In this document: piece by piece, positions 15,540 through 21,865 of the stretch
Numbering within the stretch: the stretch's first letter is position 1
Layout: the number at the start of each line of letters is the position of its first letter
Virus record (IMG/VR): IMGVR_UViG_3300027971_000237
Location: 1-22,834 of that record
DNA: 22,834 nucleotides
Reading direction: 5' to 3' (one strand)
Source of the DNA: a virus
Program-made: the position numbers and the translations under genes
Notes under the pieces: generated by a model
What the model saw: the letters and a program-made list of their open reading frames with translations, nothing else
What the model was told of the DNA's origin: nothing
Database searches by the model: none

Positions 15540-17060
15540 TTAGTAATAAGCCTTAACCCTGCGTGGTTGAGGTTCTTCATAATCATCAGAGGCGATACGA
15601 ATAAAGCCTCCCTGACGATAGCGCAGCAATGCTTGGCTCATAGAATCTACCAAGTCATCATGGTCGCCATTTGGAAAATCAGCAGTTTCCTCAATGAGTT
15701 CATGCGCCCATCGTGTATCTGGGCACCATATTACACCAGAGGCAAAAAGATCAGCTATAGCGTTTACACGAGCAATCTTGTCATTGCCCTTTGATGGCAC
15801 ATATTCCTGTACTGGTATGCCCATCTGCCTTAATTCTGATATCAAGGGTTGTCCTGAAGCCTTGGCTTCAACTATAAGCGTATCAGGATTAAACTCCTTA
15901 TAGTGTTTAAACGCAACATCTTTAAGCTCTGGGAACTCCATCTTCGCCTTAAAGCTGTCTAGCAATATCACATTAGGTAGTAGCTTCCCCGTCTTGTTAT
16001 CGTCCTCCTTATAGAAGACGCCCCAAGTTGTACAGGCTGAATAGTCAGACCTTTCGTTCTTGGTAAAGGCAGTATCCCAAGACTGGATAACAAACTCACA
16101 CTTGGGAGCCTCATCCGGCTCCCATATCTGCCACCAATCCCGCTTAATAATGGCGGATTCAGAAGCGGTAGGTTCCTGTTGGTACTGAGCCGCCCAAAAC
16201 CTAGGTGCAATCGTGTTTTTGGTAGCTTCTAACTCCTCTAAGCTCCAAAACTCAGGCCATAATGGCTGTCCCGAAGGCATGATCGCCGGAAACTCAATAA
16301 CCTCCCACTGGTCAGCATCCGGGTTCTTAGCCGCATAATCCAATAACTTACCCGTCAAATCCCGCTTGCCCCAACGGGTCATAATCAAAAGAATAGCCCC
16401 TCCCGGCTGTAACCGCTGCCTAGGGCCAGTCATATACCAGTCGTAAACCCCGTCAAATGCCTCAGGATTCAGGTTCTTACCGTCCTGCTCAGAGTGTGGA
16501 TCGTCAATAATGATCAAATCCCCACCATAACCAGCTACAGCACCACCTACACCCACCGCAAAGTAAGACCCACCCTTGTTTGTAGCCCACTTTCCAGCCG
16601 CTTTTGAGTCCGCCTGTAACGATATATTTGGAAAGACCGCTGAGAATTGTGGCGAAGCCACCAAGTTCCTGACCTTACGTCCAAACTCTAATGCTTTATC
16701 CGCTGTATGAGAAGACTGAATAACCTTCTTCTGTGGAAACTTACCCATAAACCAAGCAGGTAACAAATAACTTCCAAACTCAGACTTGGTATGCCTAGGC
16801 GGCATATTAATAATCAACCTCTTGATCTTCCCAGAGGCTATTTGCTCAAACTTGTCCGCCATAATCTTATGATGCCTACCCGAAATAAAGGTATCACTCA
16901 CAGACCCCGGCCAAATCAACTGGACAAACTCCATAAAGCTGCCAGAAGCTAACTTCTCACGTTCCGCCCTCTTATATGCCTCCAATAGCTTGAATATCTC
17001 TACCTGCTCATTAGCAGTCATCTTCCCCAACAAAGGAACAATGTCAGCAAAGCCTGTCAT
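15540..17060 (-). CDS. terL: Terminase large subunit
   Basis: A 506-aa ATPase-nuclease that packages DNA. The Walker A-type motif is M86-P-P-R-H-T-K-S93, Walker B is L182-I-I-I-D-D-P-H189, and the coupling motif lies near IMTRW (226-230). The C-terminal RNase H-like nuclease has S327-W-D-T (D329), E398 in LIVEAKASG, and D466-H-D-D (462-469 FPNGDHDD). All key residues appear intact and the length is normal. It overlaps the winged-helix gene by 17 bases. The preceding TerS-like gene and the following portal complete a standard packaging cluster. It belongs to the Terminase_6-type group by eye. Confidence 0.95.
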   Translation of the reverse strand: MTGFADIVPLLGKMTANEQVEIFKLLEAYKRAEREKLASGSFMEFVQLIWPGSVSDTFISGRHHKIMADKFEQIASGKIKRLIINMPPRHTKSEFGSYLLPAWFMGKFPQKKVIQSSHTADKALEFGRKVRNLVASPQFSAVFPNISLQADSKAAGKWATNKGGSYFAVGVGGAVAGYGGDLIIIDDPHSEQDGKNLNPEAFDGVYDWYMTGPRQRLQPGGAILLIMTRWGKRDLTGKLLDYAAKNPDADQWEVIEFPAIMPSGQPLWPEFWSLEELEATKNTIAPRFWAAQYQQEPTASESAIIKRDWWQIWEPDEAPKCEFVIQSWDTAFTKNERSDYSACTTWGVFYKEDDNKTGKLLPNVILLDSFKAKMEFPELKDVAFKHYKEFNPDTLIVEAKASGQPLISELRQMGIPVQEYVPSKGNDKIARVNAIADLFASGVIWCPDTRWAHELIEETADFPNGDHDDLVDSMSQALLRYRQGGFIRIASDDYEEPQPRRVKAYY

Positions 17061-17289
17061 ATCTCACCCCACTAGGCTTCATAGTCCTCTTCTTGTTCTT
17101 CTCCTTGTCTATTATTCCCAAACTCACCAACCTATTAACTATCCTCAATATGTTGTTCTTGGACTTCAACCCCAACCCCTCAGCTATGTCCAAACAAGAA
17201 GGCGAATACCCAAACGTCTTCCAAAAAAATCTCACATACAAATAAACGTCCCTTTGTCTTGGAGTCATAGGTACCGGTAAACCCTTCAC
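17044..17289 (-). CDS. LexA-like winged-helix DNA-binding protein
   Basis: An 81-aa protein from GTG 17289-17287, downstream of a G-rich SD-like run. An ATG seven codons in (17268) has no SD. Residues 8-60 match the LexA DNA-binding domain: TPRQRDVYLYVRFFWKTFGY, then SPSCLDIAEGLGLKSKNN and the second helix LRIVNRLVSLGIID. The peptidase half of LexA is missing, so it cannot be cleaved in an SOS-type way. It sits between TerS and TerL and overlaps TerL by 17 bases. It may regulate the operon, bind packaging DNA, or both. Confidence 0.7.
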   Translation of the reverse strand: MKGLPVPMTPRQRDVYLYVRFFWKTFGYSPSCLDIAEGLGLKSKNNILRIVNRLVSLGIIDKEKNKKRTMKPSGVRYDRLC

Positions 17290-17299
17290 AATTAACTTA

Positions 17300-17330
17300 C
17301 CACCCCCCTTTACAATACTATGGGGGGAGG
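17300..17330 (-). promoter_or_regulatory. SD-masking hairpin before the winged-helix gene
   Basis: A run of six C (17303-17308) pairs with six G (17322-17327) across a 13-nt loop, extended by two more C-G pairs past one A-A mismatch (17300-17330). In the leftward mRNA the 3' arm, GGGGGGUGG, is also the Shine-Dalgarno-like run for the GTG start at 17289. Pairing would hide it. A short AT-rich stretch (17333-17383) lies just upstream in the transcript. Confidence 0.4.
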
Positions 17331-17413
17331 GGGCTTTAAATTGATATATAACGATGATATACCCTTTGAAATATGCTACTAAAATGTGGGGGGGACACCG
17401 TCAAACCCTGCCG

Positions 17414-18082
17414 CTACGGGTCACGCTGCACGGGGGTGGTGGGGGGCGGGTGGGGGTCAGCGGCGCTGTTTACACGAAGGCTGCCAACCTCTGCGGAGGC
17501 ACCAGCTCCCCCTTCTGAATCAGTGGCATCGTTTAAACAGTCCCCATCGATCACCCTTCCTTGAATGGTTGCCAGCATCGCCTCAATCTGCTGCCTGATT
17601 GCGTCAGCACCTCCGACGATTGCAACCTCCTGCCTGTCTACGAACATCCCAGCGGTTTTACCAAGGGCTATGAGGGACGCCACTCTTGCGCTGTCTCCAC
17701 CTTCTGTTGACTCCACCACCAGCCGGTCTAATACATAGTCACGACGTTGTGCTGCACTCATTAGGCTTCCCCTGATTGCCGCCTCAGTTGCATGTTGAAT
17801 GGCAACCTTGACTGCTGGTGACTTGTATTCCAGTTCGTGGCCTGACTTCGATGCGTTGCTGACTTGGGGCATGTGTTTCTCCCATGATTGTTTGGGTGTA
17901 TCACCTGCGGCTCTGCTCATTACATATGCACGATGCCGGGGCTGCACTCTCTTGAGTGAGTCACCTAGTGTTCTTGCTTCCTGCTGTATTACTTGTCTTT
18001 GTATCTTAGATGCCGCCGCGCTTCGCGCAAGCCCTGCACTGACGGGCTTCGATGCGGTCTTCGTGCGGTCTTCGTCATTCAT
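17414..18082 (-). CDS. Terminase small subunit-like protein
   Basis: A 222-aa protein from ATG 18082-18080. The N-terminus is basic and Ala-rich. Residues about 45-80 include HRAYVMSRAAGDTPKQSWEK, resembling the recognition part of small terminases. A central AVKVAIQHATEAAIRG helix follows, then an oligomerisation-like end SARVASLIALGKTAGMFVDR (about 131-150). The C-terminal 40 residues are acidic, then Pro-rich (DPHPPPTTP), encoded by a G-quadruplex-forming DNA tract on the opposite strand. First gene after the promoter and two genes before TerL, as expected of TerS. No strong sequence match can be claimed by eye. Confidence 0.65.
   Translation of the reverse strand: MNDEDRTKTASKPVSAGLARSAAASKIQRQVIQQEARTLGDSLKRVQPRHRAYVMSRAAGDTPKQSWEKHMPQVSNASKSGHELEYKSPAVKVAIQHATEAAIRGSLMSAAQRRDYVLDRLVVESTEGGDSARVASLIALGKTAGMFVDRQEVAIVGGADAIRQQIEAMLATIQGRVIDGDCLNDATDSEGGAGASAEVGSLRVNSAADPHPPPTTPVQRDP
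17432..17456 (+). other. G-quadruplex-forming tract
   Basis: On the plus strand four G runs (GGGGG, GGGGGG, GGG, GGGGG) are separated by loops TGGT, C and T. This meets the usual G4 rule and the short loops favour stability. It lies within the Pro-rich 3' end of the TerS-like gene, on its template strand. Further G runs occur at 17322-17333 and about 17385-17391, making this a G/C-polarised zone. Confidence 0.55.
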
Positions 18083-18096
18083 GCCCCGGAGTCTAT

Positions 18097-18104
18097 GTGT
18101 AAAC
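18097..18104 (-). promoter_or_regulatory. Operator-like motif copy in TerS 5' leader
   Basis: Plus strand GTGTAAAC, i.e. GTTTACAC on the minus strand, 15 bp upstream of the TerS start codon. It faces the copy at 18187-18194 in inverted orientation across the leftward promoter. A regulatory role is inferred from that placement. Confidence 0.4.
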
Positions 18105-18153
18105 GCAGCTTAAAACAATTATTTTCACCGTTATTCCTTAACTACTACAACTA

Positions 18154-18182
18154 CTTACAATTTAGTTTACTATGACTGTCAA
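18154..18182 (-). promoter_or_regulatory. Sigma70-type promoter for the leftward morphogenesis operon
   Basis: Read leftward: -35 TTGACA (18182-18177, perfect), a 17-bp spacer, and -10 TGTAAG (18159-18154, 4/6). Transcription would start near 18147, leaving a leader of about 65 nt before TerS. The region is AT-rich and contains no other match of this quality. No phage-specific sigma gene is visible, so host RNA polymerase is assumed. Confidence 0.6.
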
Positions 18183-18186
18183 CCAT

Positions 18187-18194
18187 GTTTACAC
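18187..18194 (+). promoter_or_regulatory. Operator-like GTTTACAC copy upstream of the -35
   Basis: GTTTACAC begins 4 bp outside the -35 box of the leftward promoter. It belongs to the window-wide GTTTAMAC family (see the dispersed-repeat entry). With the copy at 18097-18104 it forms an inverted pair about 90 bp apart, a layout typical of activator or repressor sites. Confidence 0.4.
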
Positions 18195-18348
18195 GGCGTC
18201 GTTAATGGATGGGTAGTTGATTGAGTTTGTGTGTGTGTGGAAGCGTGGCGTTAACCAAGTAAGGTTCGGAGTTTTGGTTGCCACCGGTGCCTGATCGCCG
18301 TGAGTGTCAGGGAAGCAGGGAGGCGGGTTCACTACCCCCAAGCCTGCA

Positions 18349-18376
18349 TTGATCTGGTGCGAAAGCATCACATAAA
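18349..18376 (+). promoter_or_regulatory. Weak candidate rightward promoter
   Basis: TTGATC (18349-18354), a 16-bp spacer, and CATAAA (18371-18376): four of six matches in each box. It is the best candidate I find upstream of the rightward operon, but such matches occur by chance. Confidence 0.2.
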
Positions 18377-18496
18377 TCCTCAGTAAGCAGCTAACAAACA
18401 GTTACTTAGAGCGATCATCGCGGCGTAGGCGTCGTGGTGAGCGGGAACGAAGGCGAACGGTGCCTGACTCCCCTGCTGCTAGTAACGTGCCCTTTT

Positions 18497-18520
18497 GCCG
18501 CGCAGTCTGTAAGACGCGGC
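18497..18520. other. Strong bulged hairpin
   Basis: GCCGC pairs with GCGGC, and inside it GTCT pairs with AGAC around a GTA loop, with a 3-nt bulge (GCA) on the left arm. The total is nine base pairs. It is preceded, not followed, by a T run on the plus strand, so it is not a terminator in either direction. It may be part of a structured leader or a replication element. Confidence 0.45.
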
Positions 18521-18571
18521 GTGAGCGGGGCGCTGCATGAACAAGGTGTGAGCCTAAATACCAGATCAGGG

Positions 18572-18589
18572 CACTCCCATCAGGGAGTG
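18572..18589. other. Perfect 7-bp hairpin
   Basis: CACTCCC (18572-18578), loop ATCA, GGGAGTG (18583-18589). Its 3' arm shares two bases with the left arm of the 19-bp inverted repeat starting at 18588, so the two helices would stack or compete at the junction. Confidence 0.45.
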
Positions 18590-18737
18590 ACTCTCAGAGC
18601 GCATTCTTGAAATCTTGGTGAAAAAATGGGTAGGTTGGCCTCTCCCCGGTTACACGGCAAACGACCCCGTGACCTGACCGCCATGCGTTTATCAAGGTGC
18701 ATTGTTATCCCAAGCAGGGAATGCGTTCTGAGAGTCA
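18588..18737 (+). promoter_or_regulatory. Structured 5' leader closed by a 19-bp inverted repeat
   Basis: The left arm 18588-18606 (TGACTCTCAGAGCGCATTC) pairs with the right arm 18719-18737 across 112 nt. The single non-Watson-Crick position is G18599 with T18726, which is a G-U pair in plus-strand RNA but would be C-A in minus-strand RNA, so all 19 pairs form only in the rightward transcript. Inside is a smaller hairpin, CACGG with CCGTG (18653-18657, 18667-18671), extended by GGT/ACC. The helix ends 6 nt before the GGAGG (18743-18747) of the first rightward gene. A cis-regulatory RNA is inferred. Confidence 0.5.
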
Positions 18738-18751
18738 ACAACGGAGGCGGC

Positions 18752-18937
18752 ATGAACATCACTATCGTGGCGAAATCGAACTACGGGACGCAAGCGTTCT
18801 ACCCGGTCTGCGACAACGCAAAGTTGTTCGCGGAGATTGCTGGCACAACAACCCTGACGCCGCGCACCCTGCGTAGCGTCAAGGCGCTTGGTATCAACAT
18901 AATCATTAATTCTCAGGAGGTTAGCTATGAATTTTAA
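18752..18937 (+). CDS. 61-aa conserved phage protein
   Basis: ATG 18752 follows GGAGG by 4 nt. The same frame opens further upstream at 18626, but that extension is Arg-rich, lies inside the structured leader and has no SD. The protein begins MNITIVAKSNYGTQAFYPVC and continues AKLFAEIAGTTTLTPRTLRS, then KALGINIII. The phrase TQAFYPVC-D-x-A-K-LFAEIAGT recurs in small proteins of phages and prophages (recalled), where it stands at the start of replication or accessory operons. It may be a small DNA- or protein-binding adaptor. It overlaps the next gene by 11 bases. Confidence 0.6.
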   Translation: MNITIVAKSNYGTQAFYPVCDNAKLFAEIAGTTTLTPRTLRSVKALGINIIINSQEVSYEF

Positions 18938-19541
18938 GACGCGTGAAGAGTGGCTGGAGGCATTGATCAGTAAGCTGTCGCTAAAGTTTGCCGTGCTGGG
19001 TCATCCTATCCCAGCGCATGTCCGCGTGACTTGCGGCTTTACCTCTGGTGGCACACGCCGCAAGGCGGGCAAGAGCCAGACCGGGGAAGTGTGGGACGCA
19101 TCACGGTCAGGCGATGCAGCATACGAAATCATGGTCAGCCCGATCATCGATGACACGAAGTTGGTCGCGGTCAACGTGTGCGATTCGTTGTGCCATGCAG
19201 CATCAGGTGACGTTCGACTGCACAACGCGGCGTTTGAGGTGCTGGCGCGTGGCCTGAAGTTGGAAGGCGCTCTGCCTGATCTGAAGGGCGGCAACGACTT
19301 CGCCGTGTTCATCCAGCCGATTCTGGATGAACTTGGGGCTTATCCGCACTCCCGTTTAAACACAGACACGAGACCTACGCAGACCACGCGCATGATCAAG
19401 TGCGTCTGCCCTACGGGCAAATGTGACGGGACGCTACATAAGCCCGGCACCAAGGCATACGCGGTGCGTATCAGCCAGAAATGGCTGAGTATCTGCGCGC
19501 CGGAATGCCCGGTGCATAACGTCCGACTTGTGGTTGAGTGA
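18927..19541 (+). CDS. SprT-like zinc protein with destroyed HExxH active site
   Basis: A 204-aa protein with AGGAGG 6 nt before its ATG. Its plan follows phage SprT-like proteins: an N-terminal helix (TREEWLEALISKLSLKFAVL), VRVTCGF near 32-38, and a catalytic-like segment at about 83-103. There the family's HELxHA is replaced by D86-S-L-C-H90-A; H99 may correspond to the third ligand. GAYPH (137-141) and a C-terminal zinc ribbon follow (C159, C161, C166, C190, C194, with KW at 185-186). First His and catalytic Glu are both gone, so it is probably not a peptidase. Binding via the ribbon could be its remaining role. Confidence 0.6.
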   Translation: MNFKTREEWLEALISKLSLKFAVLGHPIPAHVRVTCGFTSGGTRRKAGKSQTGEVWDASRSGDAAYEIMVSPIIDDTKLVAVNVCDSLCHAASGDVRLHNAAFEVLARGLKLEGALPDLKGGNDFAVFIQPILDELGAYPHSRLNTDTRPTQTTRMIKCVCPTGKCDGTLHKPGTKAYAVRISQKWLSICAPECPVHNVRLVVE

Positions 19542-19551
19542 AAGGCCAGCC

Positions 19552-19590
19552 CACTGCCCAGCTTGCTGGGTAGTGAGATGTTCTTTTTTT
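19552..19590 (+). terminator. Intrinsic terminator / attenuator before the AAA+ gene
   Basis: A 10-bp stem (19552-19561 with 19566-19575, one G-U pair) with loop CTTG is followed after a few bases by TTCTTTTTTT (19581-19590). It sits between the SprT-like stop and the SD (GGAGG, 19596-19600) of the AAA+ gene. Partial read-through would set the level of the downstream module; otherwise a promoter would be needed, and none is evident. Confidence 0.65.
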
Positions 19591-19605
19591 CTCTTGGAGG
19601 TAATC

Positions 19606-20928
19606 ATGGCTTTGAAGATGAAAGATTTTGATGGTGTCCCGTCCAGCACCTTGCTGAATGCCGCGATCTGTCTTGGCGTTCAGCCAATCGGTGCGAACGG
19701 TCAGCCCAGTACCCGCGATGATGAACTCGTGGCGGCGCTCATCAAGAGCGGCGCGACACTGGCAACGATCAAAGCGATTCGACCGCCAGCGTCACCGGCA
19801 GTTGCTGGGGTCAAGGTTGACGAAGTGGTCAACGCGGCGGTGTCTGCTCTGGAGTCGAAGCTGCGCTCACATGTCGGTGACATTAAGGCCGACATGCAGG
19901 ATAGCATCGACAAAGCTGTCGGCGGCATCAAGGTGCCGGACGTTTCGGGTGATGTTGCTGCTGCTGTGGCGGCAGCGTTTAAACCGATAGCGGATGCGTT
20001 CAACGCCGCGCCTGTTGCGGTGCAGCAGAAGGTGGCGGCATCTATCCCGCGTCAGCGCAAGCCGATTGCTGACGTATTCGGTGTCGCAATCAGTGGTGAC
20101 TGCGAAATCTGGGGTGAGCCTTACGGCATCGATGCGGACTACGTGTGGGACGTCCGTGCCTTGGCTCTTGCACTGCGCGATGCTGAGGCAGGCCAGAACG
20201 TGTGGCTCTGGGGCATGAAGGGCACCGGCAAGACGACATTCGCGCAGCAGTTTGCGGGGCGTTTGGGGCGTCCGTTTTTCTTGGTGCCGGTCGATGGCAC
20301 GACTGAGAAAAGCGAAGTCATCGGCGACAACGGCATCAAAGGCGATGGCAAAGGCGGCACCAGCAGTGTCTGGCAGGATGGTGCGATTCTTCAGGCCTAC
20401 CGTACCCCCGGCGCTATCTGCTTGCTTGATGAGGTAGACCACGCAAGAGCGGACAACCTCACCACCCTGCACACTCTGTGCAGCAAGGGCAGCACCTACC
20501 GTGTGCCCAAGACCGGTGAGATCGTTCACCGTGCGGCTGGCATGATGTTCTTCGGTGCGGCGAATACGAACGGGACGGGCGATGAGAGCGGGGAATACGG
20601 CGGCACGAAGGCGCAGAACGCAGCACTCTGTGACCGGTTCGCTCACTTCCCGCGCCTGACGTTCATGCCTGAAGCGCAGGAGATCGCGCTGCTGGTCAAG
20701 CGTGGTGCGCCGGTTGATGTAGCCCAGAAGTTGATCAACGTGTTTAAACGGTGCCGCGCTGAAGTCGGTGGCTCACTCAATGAGCCTCCTTCGCTTCGAC
20801 GCGCTTTCGCCTTCATCGACATCGTCGATCTTGGCGCTGACTATGCATGGGAGGTGAGCATTGTTAACAATGCGCCTGCGATGTATCAGGAAACCCTGCG
20901 TCAGTTGTTTGCCGCGCACTACAACTAG
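19606..20928 (+). CDS. MoxR/CobS-type AAA+ ATPase
   Basis: A 440-aa protein from ATG 19606 (TTGGAGG 5 nt upstream); the longer frame from 19528 runs through the terminator and is rejected. Residues 1-150 are an Ala/Val-rich helical extension probably for oligomerisation (ALESKLRSHVGDIKADMQDS). The AAA+ core has Walker A G203-M-K-G-T-G-K-T210, Walker B I271-C-L-L-D-E276, sensor-1 Asn in AANTN (318-322), an arginine finger in C342-D-R-F and sensor-2 SLRRAF (396-401). The NGTGDESGEYGGTKAQNAAL stretch resembles the CobS/MoxR insert. It should power remodelling of a target presented by the vWA protein encoded two genes on. Confidence 0.85.
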   Translation: MALKMKDFDGVPSSTLLNAAICLGVQPIGANGQPSTRDDELVAALIKSGATLATIKAIRPPASPAVAGVKVDEVVNAAVSALESKLRSHVGDIKADMQDSIDKAVGGIKVPDVSGDVAAAVAAAFKPIADAFNAAPVAVQQKVAASIPRQRKPIADVFGVAISGDCEIWGEPYGIDADYVWDVRALALALRDAEAGQNVWLWGMKGTGKTTFAQQFAGRLGRPFFLVPVDGTTEKSEVIGDNGIKGDGKGGTSSVWQDGAILQAYRTPGAICLLDEVDHARADNLTTLHTLCSKGSTYRVPKTGEIVHRAAGMMFFGAANTNGTGDESGEYGGTKAQNAALCDRFAHFPRLTFMPEAQEIALLVKRGAPVDVAQKLINVFKRCRAEVGGSLNEPPSLRRAFAFIDIVDLGADYAWEVSIVNNAPAMYQETLRQLFAAHYN

Positions 20929-20936
20929 GAGGCACT

Positions 20937-21857
20937 ATGAGAAAAGGCACTGCAATAAAACAGGCTATCAGCACGACGCTGATGAAGACATGGGTAGCGG
21001 CAGGGCGTCAGCCCGTCCAGCTAACCGTGCGCTTCGCTGGCACTGGCGCGTCGATGATGGTCGGCGGGGGCGGCAGCATCCTTGTCAACCTGCCGGATTT
21101 CAAGGATGACCACGCGTATAACGATGCACATGCCGACCGCATTGTGGCGATGGCGCTGCATGAGTTGGGACATGCTTTTTTCACCGATAACGCACGGTGG
21201 ACTGCGGCGGTTGTGTCCTACAATAATTGCCTCACTTTACACCGCTGCATCAATGCTTTTGAGGACGTTCGGATGGAGCGGGCGATCATCAAAAGCGGGT
21301 ATGCAATCGGTGCGGAGAGGTTGTTGACTGTCCTGCTGCGGCACATGGTAGCGGGGTGCGATGCCGACACGTTTAAACGCAAGGAGAACATTGCGTTTGC
21401 GATCTGCGTTGACGGGCGCGGCTACGGTGTCAACGTCTTGCCGCTGGTTGCGCCTGCGTTTCAAGCCATTGTGGCTGAGGGCATTGATCGATGCGCTGCG
21501 CTTGTCACTACTGCGGACGCAATCGACGCGGGCATCTGGCTCTGGAAGAAACTCAAGCCCCTGAAGAATCCCCCGCCGCCGCCTGACGATGGTGAAGAGG
21601 GTGAAGGTGAGAAGGGCGAAGGTGAGGGCGAAGGTGAAGGTGAAGGTGAGGGCGAAGGTGAAGGTGAGGGTGAAGGTGAAGGTGAAGGCGAGGGTGAAGG
21701 TGAAGGTGAGGGTGAAGGTGAAGGCGAGGGTGAGGGTGAGGGTGAAGGTGAGGGCGGCGGGTCAGATCAGATACGGGTCGGTGACCGTGTCCTCTGTCCT
21801 GACGGTAAGGAGGGGGTGGTCACTTCGATCACTAACGGCGTTGCTGAAGTCATCTAG
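20937..21857 (+). CDS. CobT-like N-terminal half: HELGH metallopeptidase domain plus acidic (GE)n linker
   Basis: A 306-aa protein. Residues 1-205 form the globular domain with H75-E-L-G-H79 in MALHELGHAFFTDNARW and a downstream N106-A-F-E-D-V-R-M-E segment that could give the third zinc ligand, as in gluzincin-type enzymes. After LKPLKNPPPPPDDG comes a 23-fold Gly-Glu repeat, then a small basic end VGDRVLCPDGKEGVV like an SH3/KOW barrel (about 280-300). In CobT the acidic linker joins a front domain to a vWA domain; here the vWA is a separate gene. The stop overlaps the SD of that gene (TAGGAGG). Confidence 0.7.
   Translation: MRKGTAIKQAISTTLMKTWVAAGRQPVQLTVRFAGTGASMMVGGGGSILVNLPDFKDDHAYNDAHADRIVAMALHELGHAFFTDNARWTAAVVSYNNCLTLHRCINAFEDVRMERAIIKSGYAIGAERLLTVLLRHMVAGCDADTFKRKENIAFAICVDGRGYGVNVLPLVAPAFQAIVAEGIDRCAALVTTADAIDAGIWLWKKLKPLKNPPPPPDDGEEGEGEKGEGEGEGEGEGEGEGEGEGEGEGEGEGEGEGEGEGEGEGEGEGEGEGGGSDQIRVGDRVLCPDGKEGVVTSITNGVAEVI
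21615..21752 (+). repeat. (GGNGAR)23 hexanucleotide repeat coding for Gly-Glu
   Basis: Twenty-three uninterrupted 6-bp units encode (GE)23; a few imperfect ones precede it. Third positions vary (GGT/GGC, GAA/GAG), so it is not a fresh DNA-slippage product throughout, although unit number could still change. The coding strand is almost purely purine. It forms a long, highly acidic, flexible linker. Confidence 0.9.
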
Positions 21858-21865
21858 GAGGCATC

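Larger units (their letters stand above)
18183..18751. other. Divergent non-coding regulatory region
   Basis: About 570 bp between the leftward promoter and the first rightward gene, without a supported gene on either strand. It holds a (TG)n run (about 18225-18238), a strong hairpin (18497-18520), a second hairpin (18572-18589) and a 19-bp inverted-repeat leader (18588-18737). I see no tRNA, no DnaA-box cluster and no phage attachment site core. It is the natural place for rightward promoters and possibly an origin, but the sequence does not prove either. Confidence 0.55.

Noticed and set aside
18189-18371. 60-aa minus-strand frame in the divergent region
   Set aside because: No SD, no recognisable features, and Pro/Thr/His-rich composition unlike neighbouring genes.
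18626-18751. Longer N-terminus for the 61-aa gene
   Set aside because: The extension is Arg/Pro-rich, has no ribosome-binding site and lies inside the structured leader; GGAGG before 18752 decides the start.
19528-19605. Longer start for the AAA+ gene
   Set aside because: It would translate through an intrinsic terminator and lacks an SD, while TTGGAGG sits just before 19606.
19867-20646. 259-aa antisense frame inside the AAA+ gene
   Set aside because: Long antisense frames are common in GC-rich genes; the frame has no SD or family features.
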